21,446 nt of DNA from Candidatus Poseidoniaceae archaeon (GTDB taxonomy: Archaea; Thermoplasmatota; Poseidoniia; Poseidoniales; Poseidoniaceae). Below, piece after piece: positions 6,666 through 14,609 of this stretch. The position numbers and the translations under genes were made by a program. The stretch spans positions 1 through 21,446 of the forward strand of contig JAQXFL010000066.1 in assembly GCA_029250345.1 (NCBI GenBank), written 5' to 3'. The notes below the pieces were generated by a model, which ran no database searches, had not been told where the DNA came from, and saw only the letters and a list, made by a program, of their open reading frames with translations. How positions within the stretch are numbered: the stretch's first letter is position 1; every line of letters starts with the position of its first letter.

Positions 6666-9600
6666 TCAACGACTCCTACCAATATTGAATATCGCTCTCG
6701 ACTGAGGTGCTGACCAGCCAGTTTCTTGCAACTGCATGAGAATATTACGCTCATTTTCGCCTTCTGCCAGCGACGAGTGAACCCAATCTGCTGCAGATTC
6801 CCGGTCTTCGACTTGCCATTCTTCAAAAATCGACAAATCGATGTTTAACTTGGCTTTACGTACTTTAGCTGATGGTTCTGCATCAGGTTTTGGTTCGTCA
6901 ACGAATGTTGTAACTTTCTTTGCAGCAGTTTTCACTGAGCGTTCGCCACGTGGTGGACCACTCGGAGGTTTGCTTGATGCAGCCTTTGGAGGTCCGCCCG
7001 GTCCACGGCCCGGCGGTCCGCTTGAAGGTCCTCCTGATGATGGCGGCTTCGCAGCGCTCTTCGGAGGGCCACCCGGCCCACGTCCTGCAGGACGGCCCGT
7101 TGGGCCTCCACGAGCCGGTGTTGCACGCTGCTGAGGTTTCTGAGCACTTCGACTGTTCCGGAAAGGAAGAGGTTCATCCTCTTCATCATCGTCGTCCCAA
7201 TCGTCTTCGTCATCATCGAAATCGTAGTCGTCACCGCGCCGACGCAGGATGAGTATGACAACGAGAAGCACGACCAAAAGACCGATGCCGCCAGCAATGA
7301 GTGTGGTAGATTCCAACAAGGAAGAGGTCTCATCTCCTGAACTCGAATCCTTCTTTGGACAGCCATCAGAGAAACCATCTGGTCCTGCAGGTTCGTTCGG
7401 ACAATTATCAATCAAATCAGAGACTCCGTCGTTGTCTGAATCAAGTTGACTCAATACACAGCCGTTCTCGTCAATGCTGTCTTTCTGTGAATAAGGTGTG
7501 TCTGGACACAAGTCAGGAGAGGTTCCGTTCGGATTATCGCCGAGTCCGTCGTAATCTGAATCCTCCCATTGCGTTGGGTTCCCTGCAAGGCCTGCAGGTT
7601 CAAACTCATCTCGATAGCCATCGCCATCATCAAAGCAACCGAGGAAATCAACGAATGATGTTCCAAACTCAAGTGGACACTCATCAGCATCATCGCCAGC
7701 GGGGTTGTCCCCGTAGTCGTCCCCGTCTTGGTCGAACCATTGCGTTCCATCGGAAGGGAATGCATCGCCAGATTGGTTTTCCCGTAGTCCTGAAGTTTCG
7801 TTCAGCGTGTAGATGTAGGTGCCAAAATATCCGTCACCGTCTGGGTCTGCAGATTCATCAATGCAACCATCGGTTAGGACCGGTGTTCCTTGAGGTGTGT
7901 CGGGGCACTGGTCATCAGCATCTTTGACACCGTCTGAATCAGAATCTCGTTCAGAGGCTGAACAACCGTTCTCATCAACACTATCGCGTTCGCTTTCAAT
8001 GGTGTTTGGACACAAGTCGGCAGGGCCTGCGACGTTATCCATGTCGTCATCGGACAGCAATTGCGCATCACTGCAACCATCAGCATCAACTGCTTCACCA
8101 AACGGTGTTAAGGGGCAGAGATCAAGATGATTGAACACTGAATCATCATCGTCATCCAATTGATTATCGGCACATCCCACTGAGTTAACGGAGAGCCCGG
8201 CATCTGTGTCGGGGCAAATATCTTCCACATTAGGAATGAAGTCGCCATCATCATCGGTACCATCGATGAAACGGCATCCAATGCCCGTACCATCAACAAA
8301 CGGACTTGTTCCATCGAGTATGCCCGGTATTGTAGGACACTCATCGGCTTGGTAGCCGTTTGGATTATCACCAAAACCATCGCTGTCGAAATCAAGCCAT
8401 TGGCTCGCCTCAGTAGGGAATTCATCTTGCGAATCCATCCAACCGTCTCCATCAGAGTCCGGACATCCGGGATAAGGACTGGTTGAGTTACCAAACACTC
8501 CAGGGCAACCGTCGAGCATCAATCCGTTACCGTCGTTCTCAGTCGAATTGTCAGTCACGTTGTAAGAGTCGGTCCAACGGTCTGGATGTCCATCAGAATC
8601 ATTGTCCTCTGCAGCAGCAATATTATCCGGGAAACGGTCAGGATTTGTGGCACCTTCTGACCCGTTATCGCCGTAGCCATCGCCATCACTGTCAGCCCAT
8701 TGGGTCGGGTCAAGTGGCCATGCATCTGCGCCAAGTGAGGCATTCCATTCAAACCCACCAACGGTCGATGGATCAGAGGAACCATCGGAATCAGAGTCTG
8801 GGCAACCTTTTCGGTCGCGGAATGAAACTCCGTAATCCCATTTACAGTCGTCACCTTGAGTAGGATCTGAGGAGTTATCTCCCCATCCGTCGCCGTCTGT
8901 ATCCTTGTATTGTGATGGATTAAATGGGAATAAATCACCGTCGGGTTGACCAGAATCGTATTCTGTAATGCAACAATCCGGCCCTGAGTTATCGCCGTAT
9001 CCGTCACCGTCTGAATCCGATGCAAGTTTCCAATTAAAGATGAAAACATCGCCATCGAAATACATGAAATTGTTGTTGGACCAACCGTCTTGGTCGTAAT
9101 CATTACAACCCATTCGGTCAATCCAAGATTCGCCTGAATCGTCGTTACAAGCATCGTCAATGTCCGCATATCCATCGTTGTCAAAGTCAAGACATCCGTA
9201 AGTGAAGTACATCGATGGCGCATCGCTTGACGGACATGAATCGGTCATTGGACCGTACGCATTATCTCCAAAACCATCGCCGTCGTTGTCCGACCATTGA
9301 TCACCCAAGTGCGGCAATTCATCGACCAAATCGAAAACAAGGTCTCTATCGGTGTCAACATAGAGTCTGAGAACTTTGTAGACTTGTGCTGTATCGTCTT
9401 TGAACGCCATGTGTAACGTTTCGTTGGAATCTCTAAACAAGCCAACGCTGCCCACCGTGGAGATATCTCCGAACGAGATTGAATTCCAGTGGTATGACGA
9501 TTCCTCAGCGTTCAAAGTGTTCCATGTAAGTAGGTTCGATTGACCAGCGCTGGTCATGAGAATGAATGTGTTGTTCTCTACAGCCAAGTCCCAAGTGCTG

Positions 9601-12600
9601 CCCGAGTTGGATTGAGGTTGTGGGCCGAAGGACGACCAATTACCGGTGGAATTACGCACATAGAGTACATCAGAATTTGAATCGCCGCGAACGGCCATAG
9701 CAGGAGAGTTTCCACCGACAAGATCGATGTTGAACGTGCCGATAGAGCCAGAAGGTTGAGCGAGGTTAGAAACAGTTACCCAAGATGAATCATTTTCCCA
9801 TGAAGAACCGTTGAGTTGCCGTTCATGGACGCTAAGTACGCCGGTTGAAGTTACGCTCGAGACAAGGAGTACACCGGTGTCGGTGACCTCCATTGAGATG
9901 TTGCTGGATAAGTCGGTTAATGCTGTGATCGCATTTCCACTCACATTCGAACCGTTGAAAATCCAAACGGACAGGTTATGATTGGTACCATCATCATGAA
10001 TCAAAGCGACAGCAAGATTTCCGTCCGACAGAATGAGGGGTGCAAAATCTCCAGAAACAGCTGCCCCTACATCTCCCAAGACGGTGTTGACCCAAGTCCC
10101 ACCGTCCAGGTGCATGAAGATGAGTTGTTCGTTGACGGCATCACGGTAGACAGCGGCAGCAGTGTCGTTCGCATCGATGACCACTTGAATCGGATCTGCA
10201 AGGTCAACGCCGGTTGACACTGGAGAATGAGTCCACCCTGTGTCGTCTTCTTGTGATACATAAATTACGTAACCACCAACATCATCTGCAGCTCGCATGA
10301 GGTGTTGATGACCGTCTGAATCGAGGGCTGAACCAAGGAAGGCACCGTTGGTTTGGGTTGTGAGAATACCTTGCTCAACAGCCGTGTAACTCGAAGTTGT
10401 GTGGAGTTTCAGAGCACTGCCTCCTTCGGTGGATAGAATGATTGGGCGTCCAGAACTTGTGCCAGCAAATGCAAAACTATTCTGGCCCGATGAACCGGAT
10501 GGAAGCGTTTTATCAGCCCAAACGCCGCTTGCTGTTCCATCATCAACGTGTTCCAAGAAGTGGAGAGATTGTGATGGCTCAAACGACAGGAGCATACTTG
10601 CTTCACCACGGCTGGAAGTTGAAAGGTCGAGGAATCCGATTTGTTCATCAAAGGTGAACGTCGTAGATTCCCAATCTTGTTCTGAATACAGTTCATGGAC
10701 AACTTCGAACGATACTCCAACCGTCTTTCGAACGCTCAGGCTAATTTCACTCAAACCATCGCCATCAACATCACCCATCGAAGACATCGATAGGCCCTTG
10801 TAGGATTGAGCCGTACCTGTTGCGAGAAGTTCGTAATTCGCCGTTAATCCGATCGATGAGCCAAGGTGAAGTTCAACCTTACCGCTTCGAGTCGCCCCTT
10901 GTTGCATCAACAAAACATCGTCATAGCCGTCTTCGTTGACATCGCCGGCTTTGATGAACATCCGTCCAAGCATAGCGTTGGCGTCGTCTCCAGAACGTGA
11001 CCAATTTGGTGACGAGGAAAAGAGGCCAGAGGAAGAACCGTGGTACAACCAAACTTTTCCTGCTTGGTAAGCGTTGGTACCATTGAAAAGTTCTGAAAAC
11101 ATCATGTCGTCATAACCGTCTCCGTTAACATCCCCAATGTAATCGACAGTGAATCCAAACATTTTGCCTTGGAGGTTGGATTTGATGGTATCGTCAGGTG
11201 CAGCGCTTACTCCAAACTCGGAACCGAGGTAAAGTTCGACTTGCGGGAAACCAGAAAAGGATTCAAAATTAGCCGCATTAGAGACAAGCAGATCATCGTA
11301 GCCGTCGCCGTTAATGTCTCCCGAACCTGAAAGTGATTGACCGAGAAGAGTATTTTCTTGAGTTTGTGAGATATTGCGGAGATGCTCCATACCGCTTAAA
11401 TTACCTTCAAAGATTGAAATCTTACCTTTGTGAATAACTTCTGATGGGGTTGTGGCAACAACCGTCGAATAATTACCCGAAACAACCGCTAAGTCAGCAT
11501 ATGAGTCTCCGTTCATGGCAGGTATCTCCTCAATCTTCCAGCCAAAACCGTCTCCTTCGTTGCCTGTTTGATTCCACCATGAGTGGGTCTCAAGTCCGGT
11601 TGAGTTACCAAGATAAATTTCGACCATACCGTTGTCACCAGAACCGTTTGGTTGCGTAGTGTTCCAACCCGAAGAGCCGATGGCAACATCAGCAAAACCA
11701 TCGCCATTGAAGTCAGCAACAGAGATGTCTGAGCCGAGTCGTTGACCTGCTTGTGTTCCGAGAATCGAGTGAACCACGTTTGAAAGGCCGGTTGGTGAGC
11801 CGAGCTGAACTGAAACTCGTCCGATTTCGGAATCCGTTGAAGAAAAATCTGGTTCAGCATAAATGAAATCATCAAAGCCATCTGCGTTTACATCTGCAAA
11901 CATAGATTCACCTTCTTCAGACGCAAGCGACGCTGTAACAGCGGTGTTTGGCACCGGGTCGATGCGACCTTCGTTTTGTCCAGAAAGACTGCGAAGGAGT
12001 TGCAAACTTGTAATGCCTCCTGACTCAGAAGTGGTTGCAATTTGTTCGACTGCATTGGTGTCGAGACCCATGCCGATGTGCTCTACTAAATTGGAGTCAC
12101 GGAGTAAGACTCGGCGATCGTAAGTGGTGCCATCGTATCGAATCAAACGGACTTCTTCACCAGCCGTGTAGAGGAGGTGTGCAACGCCATTCGCATCCAT
12201 TTCCAATTCCATCGATTGACCAACTGGACCTGCGTCAAGCAACTGGTTGTACCAGATGTTGCCGCTGTAATTCATCTCCCAAAGCGAGCCGTTTACATCC
12301 CTGAAAACTGCGTACTCAAGTTGTTTTTCAGGTAAAACTACCATTTCAAAATCAGTTGGGTGAACGTCGTATAGAACGGTGATTTTCTGCCAAGTTTGTT
12401 CTGAATAAACCGAACTTGGGAACGCAATGTGCGCTGACTTGATGTTTGCGCCATCGGCATAGAGCACATACTGGCGTCCGTTTTCATTGACTGCTAAAGC
12501 ACAGTCAACGAGAGTTGATGCACTCGAAACTGCGACGGTATCCACCAGATAGGTCGTCAATGCAGAGGTTGTTGACTCATGAGAAGTATATCCTCCGTTG

Positions 12601-12980
12601 TGTGAACCAACGAAAACATCTCCTTCCACGGTGGTCCAGCAAGCATCAAACCCTTCATCGTGGCTCATTTTCAAATCTGGAGTACCCATGGTGTGGTTTG
12701 GGAAAGACGCAAAAGTTTCTGACATCCAGTAATCCAAAGCCGAGTCCTCTCGAACTGTTGCGCTTGGCAATCCATCGAAAGCCAATTCGGTTCCAGCAAA
12801 ATCGTGCCCATATGCGTCACTGAGCGTGACATAGGGGCTACTGGATTGAACCAAATCCTCCTCTAAGTCGGCTTCGACTTGTGTCAATGGTTGAACCATC
12901 GGCGAGAGAAGATGGATCAAAAACAGAAAGGAGAGCAGCAATGAAACCGTGGGAAAAGATCTGCTCGCTGACGCCGCCAT
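6666..12980 (-). CDS. Giant surface protein: beta-propellers, FG-GAP, TSP3 stalk, membrane anchor
   Basis: This encodes 2104 residues. Residues 1-36 form a signal peptide (hydrophobic core SLLLSFLFLIHLL, cleavage likely after QVEA). Residues about 45-340 look like a propeller (repeats such as DANGVAHLLYTAG). About 355-750 hold seven FG-GAP-type Ca loops (FADVNADGFDD, VADFNGDGFAD, MNGDSYAD, SGDINGDGYDD, IGDVNGDGYDD, AGDVNEDGYDD, MGDVDGDGLSE), enough for one integrin-like seven-blade propeller. About 750-1210 is a further propeller-like region. About 1210-1880 are TSP3-type Asp-rich Ca repeats. A membrane helix spans 1894-1912, followed by RRR, an acidic run (1916-1935), a Pro/Gly-rich tail and a C-terminal helical unit (about 2060-2100). 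Start ATG 12980 places the signal peptide at the N-terminus; extension to 13139 would cross the promoter region. Likely role: adhesion or particle binding at the cell surface (inference). Confidence 0.93.
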   Translation of the reverse strand: MAASASRSFPTVSLLLSFLFLIHLLSPMVQPLTQVEADLEEDLVQSSSPYVTLSDAYGHDFAGTELAFDGLPSATVREDSALDYWMSETFASFPNHTMGTPDLKMSHDEGFDACWTTVEGDVFVGSHNGGYTSHESTTSALTTYLVDTVAVSSASTLVDCALAVNENGRQYVLYADGANIKSAHIAFPSSVYSEQTWQKITVLYDVHPTDFEMVVLPEKQLEYAVFRDVNGSLWEMNYSGNIWYNQLLDAGPVGQSMELEMDANGVAHLLYTAGEEVRLIRYDGTTYDRRVLLRDSNLVEHIGMGLDTNAVEQIATTSESGGITSLQLLRSLSGQNEGRIDPVPNTAVTASLASEEGESMFADVNADGFDDFIYAEPDFSSTDSEIGRVSVQLGSPTGLSNVVHSILGTQAGQRLGSDISVADFNGDGFADVAIGSSGWNTTQPNGSGDNGMVEIYLGNSTGLETHSWWNQTGNEGDGFGWKIEEIPAMNGDSYADLAVVSGNYSTVVATTPSEVIHKGKISIFEGNLSGMEHLRNISQTQENTLLGQSLSGSGDINGDGYDDLLVSNAANFESFSGFPQVELYLGSEFGVSAAPDDTIKSNLQGKMFGFTVDYIGDVNGDGYDDMMFSELFNGTNAYQAGKVWLYHGSSSGLFSSSPNWSRSGDDANAMLGRMFIKAGDVNEDGYDDVLLMQQGATRSGKVELHLGSSIGLTANYELLATGTAQSYKGLSMSSMGDVDGDGLSEISLSVRKTVGVSFEVVHELYSEQDWESTTFTFDEQIGFLDLSTSSRGEASMLLSFEPSQSLHFLEHVDDGTASGVWADKTLPSGSSGQNSFAFAGTSSGRPIILSTEGGSALKLHTTSSYTAVEQGILTTQTNGAFLGSALDSDGHQHLMRAADDVGGYVIYVSQEDDTGWTHSPVSTGVDLADPIQVVIDANDTAAAVYRDAVNEQLIFMHLDGGTWVNTVLGDVGAAVSGDFAPLILSDGNLAVALIHDDGTNHNLSVWIFNGSNVSGNAITALTDLSSNISMEVTDTGVLLVSSVTSTGVLSVHERQLNGSSWENDSSWVTVSNLAQPSGSIGTFNIDLVGGNSPAMAVRGDSNSDVLYVRNSTGNWSSFGPQPQSNSGSTWDLAVENNTFILMTSAGQSNLLTWNTLNAEESSYHWNSISFGDISTVGSVGLFRDSNETLHMAFKDDTAQVYKVLRLYVDTDRDLVFDLVDELPHLGDQWSDNDGDGFGDNAYGPMTDSCPSSDAPSMYFTYGCLDFDNDGYADIDDACNDDSGESWIDRMGCNDYDQDGWSNNNFMYFDGDVFIFNWKLASDSDGDGYGDNSGPDCCITEYDSGQPDGDLFPFNPSQYKDTDGDGWGDNSSDPTQGDDCKWDYGVSFRDRKGCPDSDSDGSSDPSTVGGFEWNASLGADAWPLDPTQWADSDGDGYGDNGSEGATNPDRFPDNIAAAEDNDSDGHPDRWTDSYNVTDNSTENDGNGLMLDGCPGVFGNSTSPYPGCPDSDGDGWMDSQDEFPTEASQWLDFDSDGFGDNPNGYQADECPTIPGILDGTSPFVDGTGIGCRFIDGTDDDGDFIPNVEDICPDTDAGLSVNSVGCADNQLDDDDDSVFNHLDLCPLTPFGEAVDADGCSDAQLLSDDDMDNVAGPADLCPNTIESERDSVDENGCSASERDSDSDGVKDADDQCPDTPQGTPVLTDGCIDESADPDGDGYFGTYIYTLNETSGLRENQSGDAFPSDGTQWFDQDGDDYGDNPAGDDADECPLEFGTSFVDFLGCFDDGDGYRDEFEPAGLAGNPTQWEDSDYDGLGDNPNGTSPDLCPDTPYSQKDSIDENGCVLSQLDSDNDGVSDLIDNCPNEPAGPDGFSDGCPKKDSSSGDETSSLLESTTLIAGGIGLLVVLLVVILILRRRGDDYDFDDDEDDWDDDDEEDEPLPFRNSRSAQKPQQRATPARGGPTGRPAGRGPGGPPKSAAKPPSSGGPSSGPPGRGPGGPPKAASSKPPSGPPRGERSVKTAAKKVTTFVDEPKPDAEPSAKVRKAKLNIDLSIFEEWQVEDRESAADWVHSSLAEGENERNILMQLQETGWSAPQSRAIFNIGRSR
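6945..7125 (-). repeat. Pro/Gly/Arg-rich imperfect repeat in the giant protein's tail
   Basis: The unit GRGPGGPPK occurs twice (around residues 1966 and 1992), flanked by similar GRPAGR, SSGPP and SGPPRG pieces. At DNA level, ggtccgcccggtccacggcccgg near 6990 recurs as gggccacccggcccacg near 7066. It lies on the cytoplasmic side of the membrane helix. Confidence 0.75.
7370..9350 (-). repeat. TSP3-type Ca-binding repeat array (giant protein stalk)
   Basis: This array covers about 660 residues of Asp-rich loops. The half encoded at 8290-9350 uses the module QWxDxDxDGxGDN alternating with GCxDxDxDGWxD. The half at 7440-8290 holds more classical TSP3 units (for example SDSDGVKDADDQCPDTPQG and DENGCS). 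At the DNA level it appears as recurring ccatcgccatc/gtcgtc and gtccgg-type words on the plus strand. It should bind many Ca ions and form a rigid stalk, as known for TSP3 arrays. Confidence 0.85.
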
Positions 12981-13031
12981 ACCATCATGACGCCTGCCTT
13001 CCTTGAAAACGCTTCTTGACAAATGTGTTGA

Positions 13032-13050
13032 TGACCCCCGTAGGGGGTCA
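13032..13050. promoter_or_regulatory. Perfect inverted repeat between divergent genes (candidate operator)
   Basis: TGACCCCC-GTA-GGGGGTCA has 8-base arms and a 3-base centre. It lies 52 bases before the giant gene's ATG (12980, minus) and 72 bases before the kinase-like gene's ATG (13122, plus), beside a TATA-like box. Its position suggests a repressor or activator site acting on one or both genes; a hairpin in the leader of the giant gene's mRNA is the alternative. Confidence 0.5.
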
Positions 13051-13058
13051 GTTATACC
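13051..13058. promoter_or_regulatory. TATA-like box between giant protein gene and kinase-like gene
   Basis: The sequence gttatacc (ggtataac on the minus strand) touches the edge of the inverted repeat at 13032-13050. Read on the minus strand it gives a transcript start near 13027, so the inverted repeat would lie between TATA box and start site, where a bound protein would block polymerase. Read on the plus strand it gives a start near 13083. Confidence 0.4.
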
Positions 13059-13121
13059 ACCGGTCAATACCTCATCCAAAAGCGTCGGTTGTTTTGTCAA
13101 TGCGGAACGATTGGAAGTGAT

Positions 13122-13754
13122 ATGAGCGGTCAAGCACACCTCATTATTGCCAACGGGGAATGGCCACCTGAAAGCATTTGGTCGACCCTAATCGCCCAAG
13201 CGACGTGTGTCATTGCATGCGATGGTGCAGCTGCACAATGCTTTGAAAACGACGTGAAAATGGATGTTGTTATCGGAGACATGGACAGTTTATCAGAACA
13301 CGATGAAGTGCGACTCAACGATGATGGCAATGTTGCTTTCATCCGTCTGGTCGGCCAAGAAGAAAACGACCTGGCAAAAGCCATGAAATGGTCGATCCAA
13401 CAAGGTGCAGAAAGCATCGAAGTCTTTGGTATCGAAGGCGGTGACTTTGACCACCAATTTGCAGCCGTATTATCGTTGTGCGAAGTTCCATTCAACACTC
13501 GAATCCATACCTCACAATCCATCATCCAACGCGTAGGAAAATCCCCGCTAACAGTTCACTCTATAGAAAAAGATGCTTCCTTTTCCCTGTTTGCAGTTGG
13601 GCCAGCAGAAGGCGTGAATCTTACCGGAGCGGAATGGCCTCTTACCAACCAAACGCTTTCACCCGGAACCAGAGGCATTCACAACAAATCTACTGGAGAA
13701 AAACTACACGTTGAATGCATGTCCGGAGAACTACTCCTGTTTTTGGACCGGTGA
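13122..13754 (+). CDS. Thiamine pyrophosphokinase-like protein
   Basis: This encodes 210 residues. Thiamine pyrophosphokinase transfers pyrophosphate from ATP to thiamine to make the cofactor TPP in the cytoplasm. Visible blocks are ACDGAA (32-37), IGDMDS (51-56), QEENDLAKAM (79-88) and GGDFDHQFAAV (106-116), in the order known for the family. Deviations are Asn-Asp where Thr-Asp is usual in the second acidic block and Asp108 where Arg is usual in GGRxDH, so substrate or rate may differ. The C-terminal half (RGIHNKSTGEKLHVE) matches the beta-sandwich thiamine-binding domain only loosely. Start ATG 13122 has ggaag four bases upstream; a TTG at 13089 is possible but adds an unconserved segment. 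The last 24 bases overlap the converging DUF4105 gene. It could make TPP from scavenged thiamine, since no thiamine synthesis gene is in view. Confidence 0.8.
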   Translation: MSGQAHLIIANGEWPPESIWSTLIAQATCVIACDGAAAQCFENDVKMDVVIGDMDSLSEHDEVRLNDDGNVAFIRLVGQEENDLAKAMKWSIQQGAESIEVFGIEGGDFDHQFAAVLSLCEVPFNTRIHTSQSIIQRVGKSPLTVHSIEKDASFSLFAVGPAEGVNLTGAEWPLTNQTLSPGTRGIHNKSTGEKLHVECMSGELLLFLDR

Positions 13755-14609
13755 AGAAGGAAGATGACGACGCAGCATTTCTGAATAAGTACCCTCTCCA
13801 TCCCACTGCTGGGCAACGATGTCAATCCTTGCCTTTTCGAGGGTCGTCTCCAAGCCACCCCAATCCTCGATTAAGCCAAGTTTTAGAGCAGCTCTGGGTG
13901 TGTAGCCCGGGAGGAAGTTACGCCAAAGGAACGGCACTCTCCCCGGAGTAACCCGGTTCACCATACGGACAATCGAAGTATTACAAGTGGTGAGGAGAGA
14001 ATGATACCATTCAGGTTCTTGAGACAACTGGTTTGCTTTTTGTGCCATACGAATCAGCATGTGTTTATCTTTTTCAGGAGGGGTAATTGCACGAAACATG
14101 TAGTCTTTGTTTCCACGTGCGTTCGTTCGCAATCCAGTCATGTCGCTCTCAAGAGCAACGAGGAGATACAATTCATAATTCCTCCACAACCCATCCCAAG
14201 GATGGTATCGATGCTTGACTCTTCGACGAGCCTCAAAAGAAAACGAAAGGCAAGTGCCGTCGTTGAATTCGAACGTCAAATAGGTGTGTGCGAGTCCATG
14301 CAGGGAATGAAAATGATCGACAATGAACCATATATCCTTGATTTCCTCTGTATCAACGGTGAGTTCATCAATCCAAGATTCATCTCTGTCCTTGGTGGTT
14401 CGCCAGAAAAAATTACGAACATTACGGAAGGTGATTTTGGAATCAACAAAATCTGTTGTCGTTATGAATTCACAATCTGAGTTCCAGTTTGCGTCAAGTT
14501 GGGGTTGGCGTGGTCGTACGCGAATAAACCAAATGAGGAACGGCAAAAAAACAACAATCAGCAGTGCACCTAGAGCGATTTGCATCAATGTACTCACGAG
14601 GTTCACCAC
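13731..14609 (-). CDS. DUF4105 (Lnb N-terminal domain-like) membrane protein
   Basis: This encodes 292 residues. One membrane helix spans about residues 10-29, followed by RVRPR. The soluble domain (about 35-290) matches Pfam DUF4105: NFFWRTTKDRDESW (67-80), HSLHGLAHTYLTFEF (101-115), LSFSFEARRR (121-130), NYELYLLVALESD (144-156), LRTNARG (160-166) and EWYHSLLTTCNTSI (200-213). The conserved His108 and Cys209 of this NlpC/P60-like fold are kept. As I recall, bacterial members include Lnb, a lipoprotein N-acyltransferase acting outside the inner membrane; whether that holds for an archaeal homologue is unknown. The start ATG overlaps the 3' end of the upstream Ig-like gene by seven bases, a sign of translational coupling. 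It is the last gene of the minus-strand cluster and overlaps the converging kinase-like gene by 24 bases. Confidence 0.82.
   Translation of the reverse strand: MVNLVSTLMQIALGALLIVVFLPFLIWFIRVRPRQPQLDANWNSDCEFITTTDFVDSKITFRNVRNFFWRTTKDRDESWIDELTVDTEEIKDIWFIVDHFHSLHGLAHTYLTFEFNDGTCLSFSFEARRRVKHRYHPWDGLWRNYELYLLVALESDMTGLRTNARGNKDYMFRAITPPEKDKHMLIRMAQKANQLSQEPEWYHSLLTTCNTSIVRMVNRVTPGRVPFLWRNFLPGYTPRAALKLGLIEDWGGLETTLEKARIDIVAQQWDGEGTYSEMLRRHLPSSPVQKQE

Noticed and set aside
7355..8863. Plus-strand His/Gln/Arg-rich frames antisense to the TSP3 array
   Set aside because: Their composition is what Asp codons (GAT/GAC) give when read in reverse; no signal for expression or known domains.
7370..9350. 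Regularly spaced DNA repeats that could suggest a CRISPR array
   Set aside because: The repeats lie in frame inside one open gene, code for Asp-rich Ca-binding loops, vary in spacing and have no unique spacers between identical repeats.
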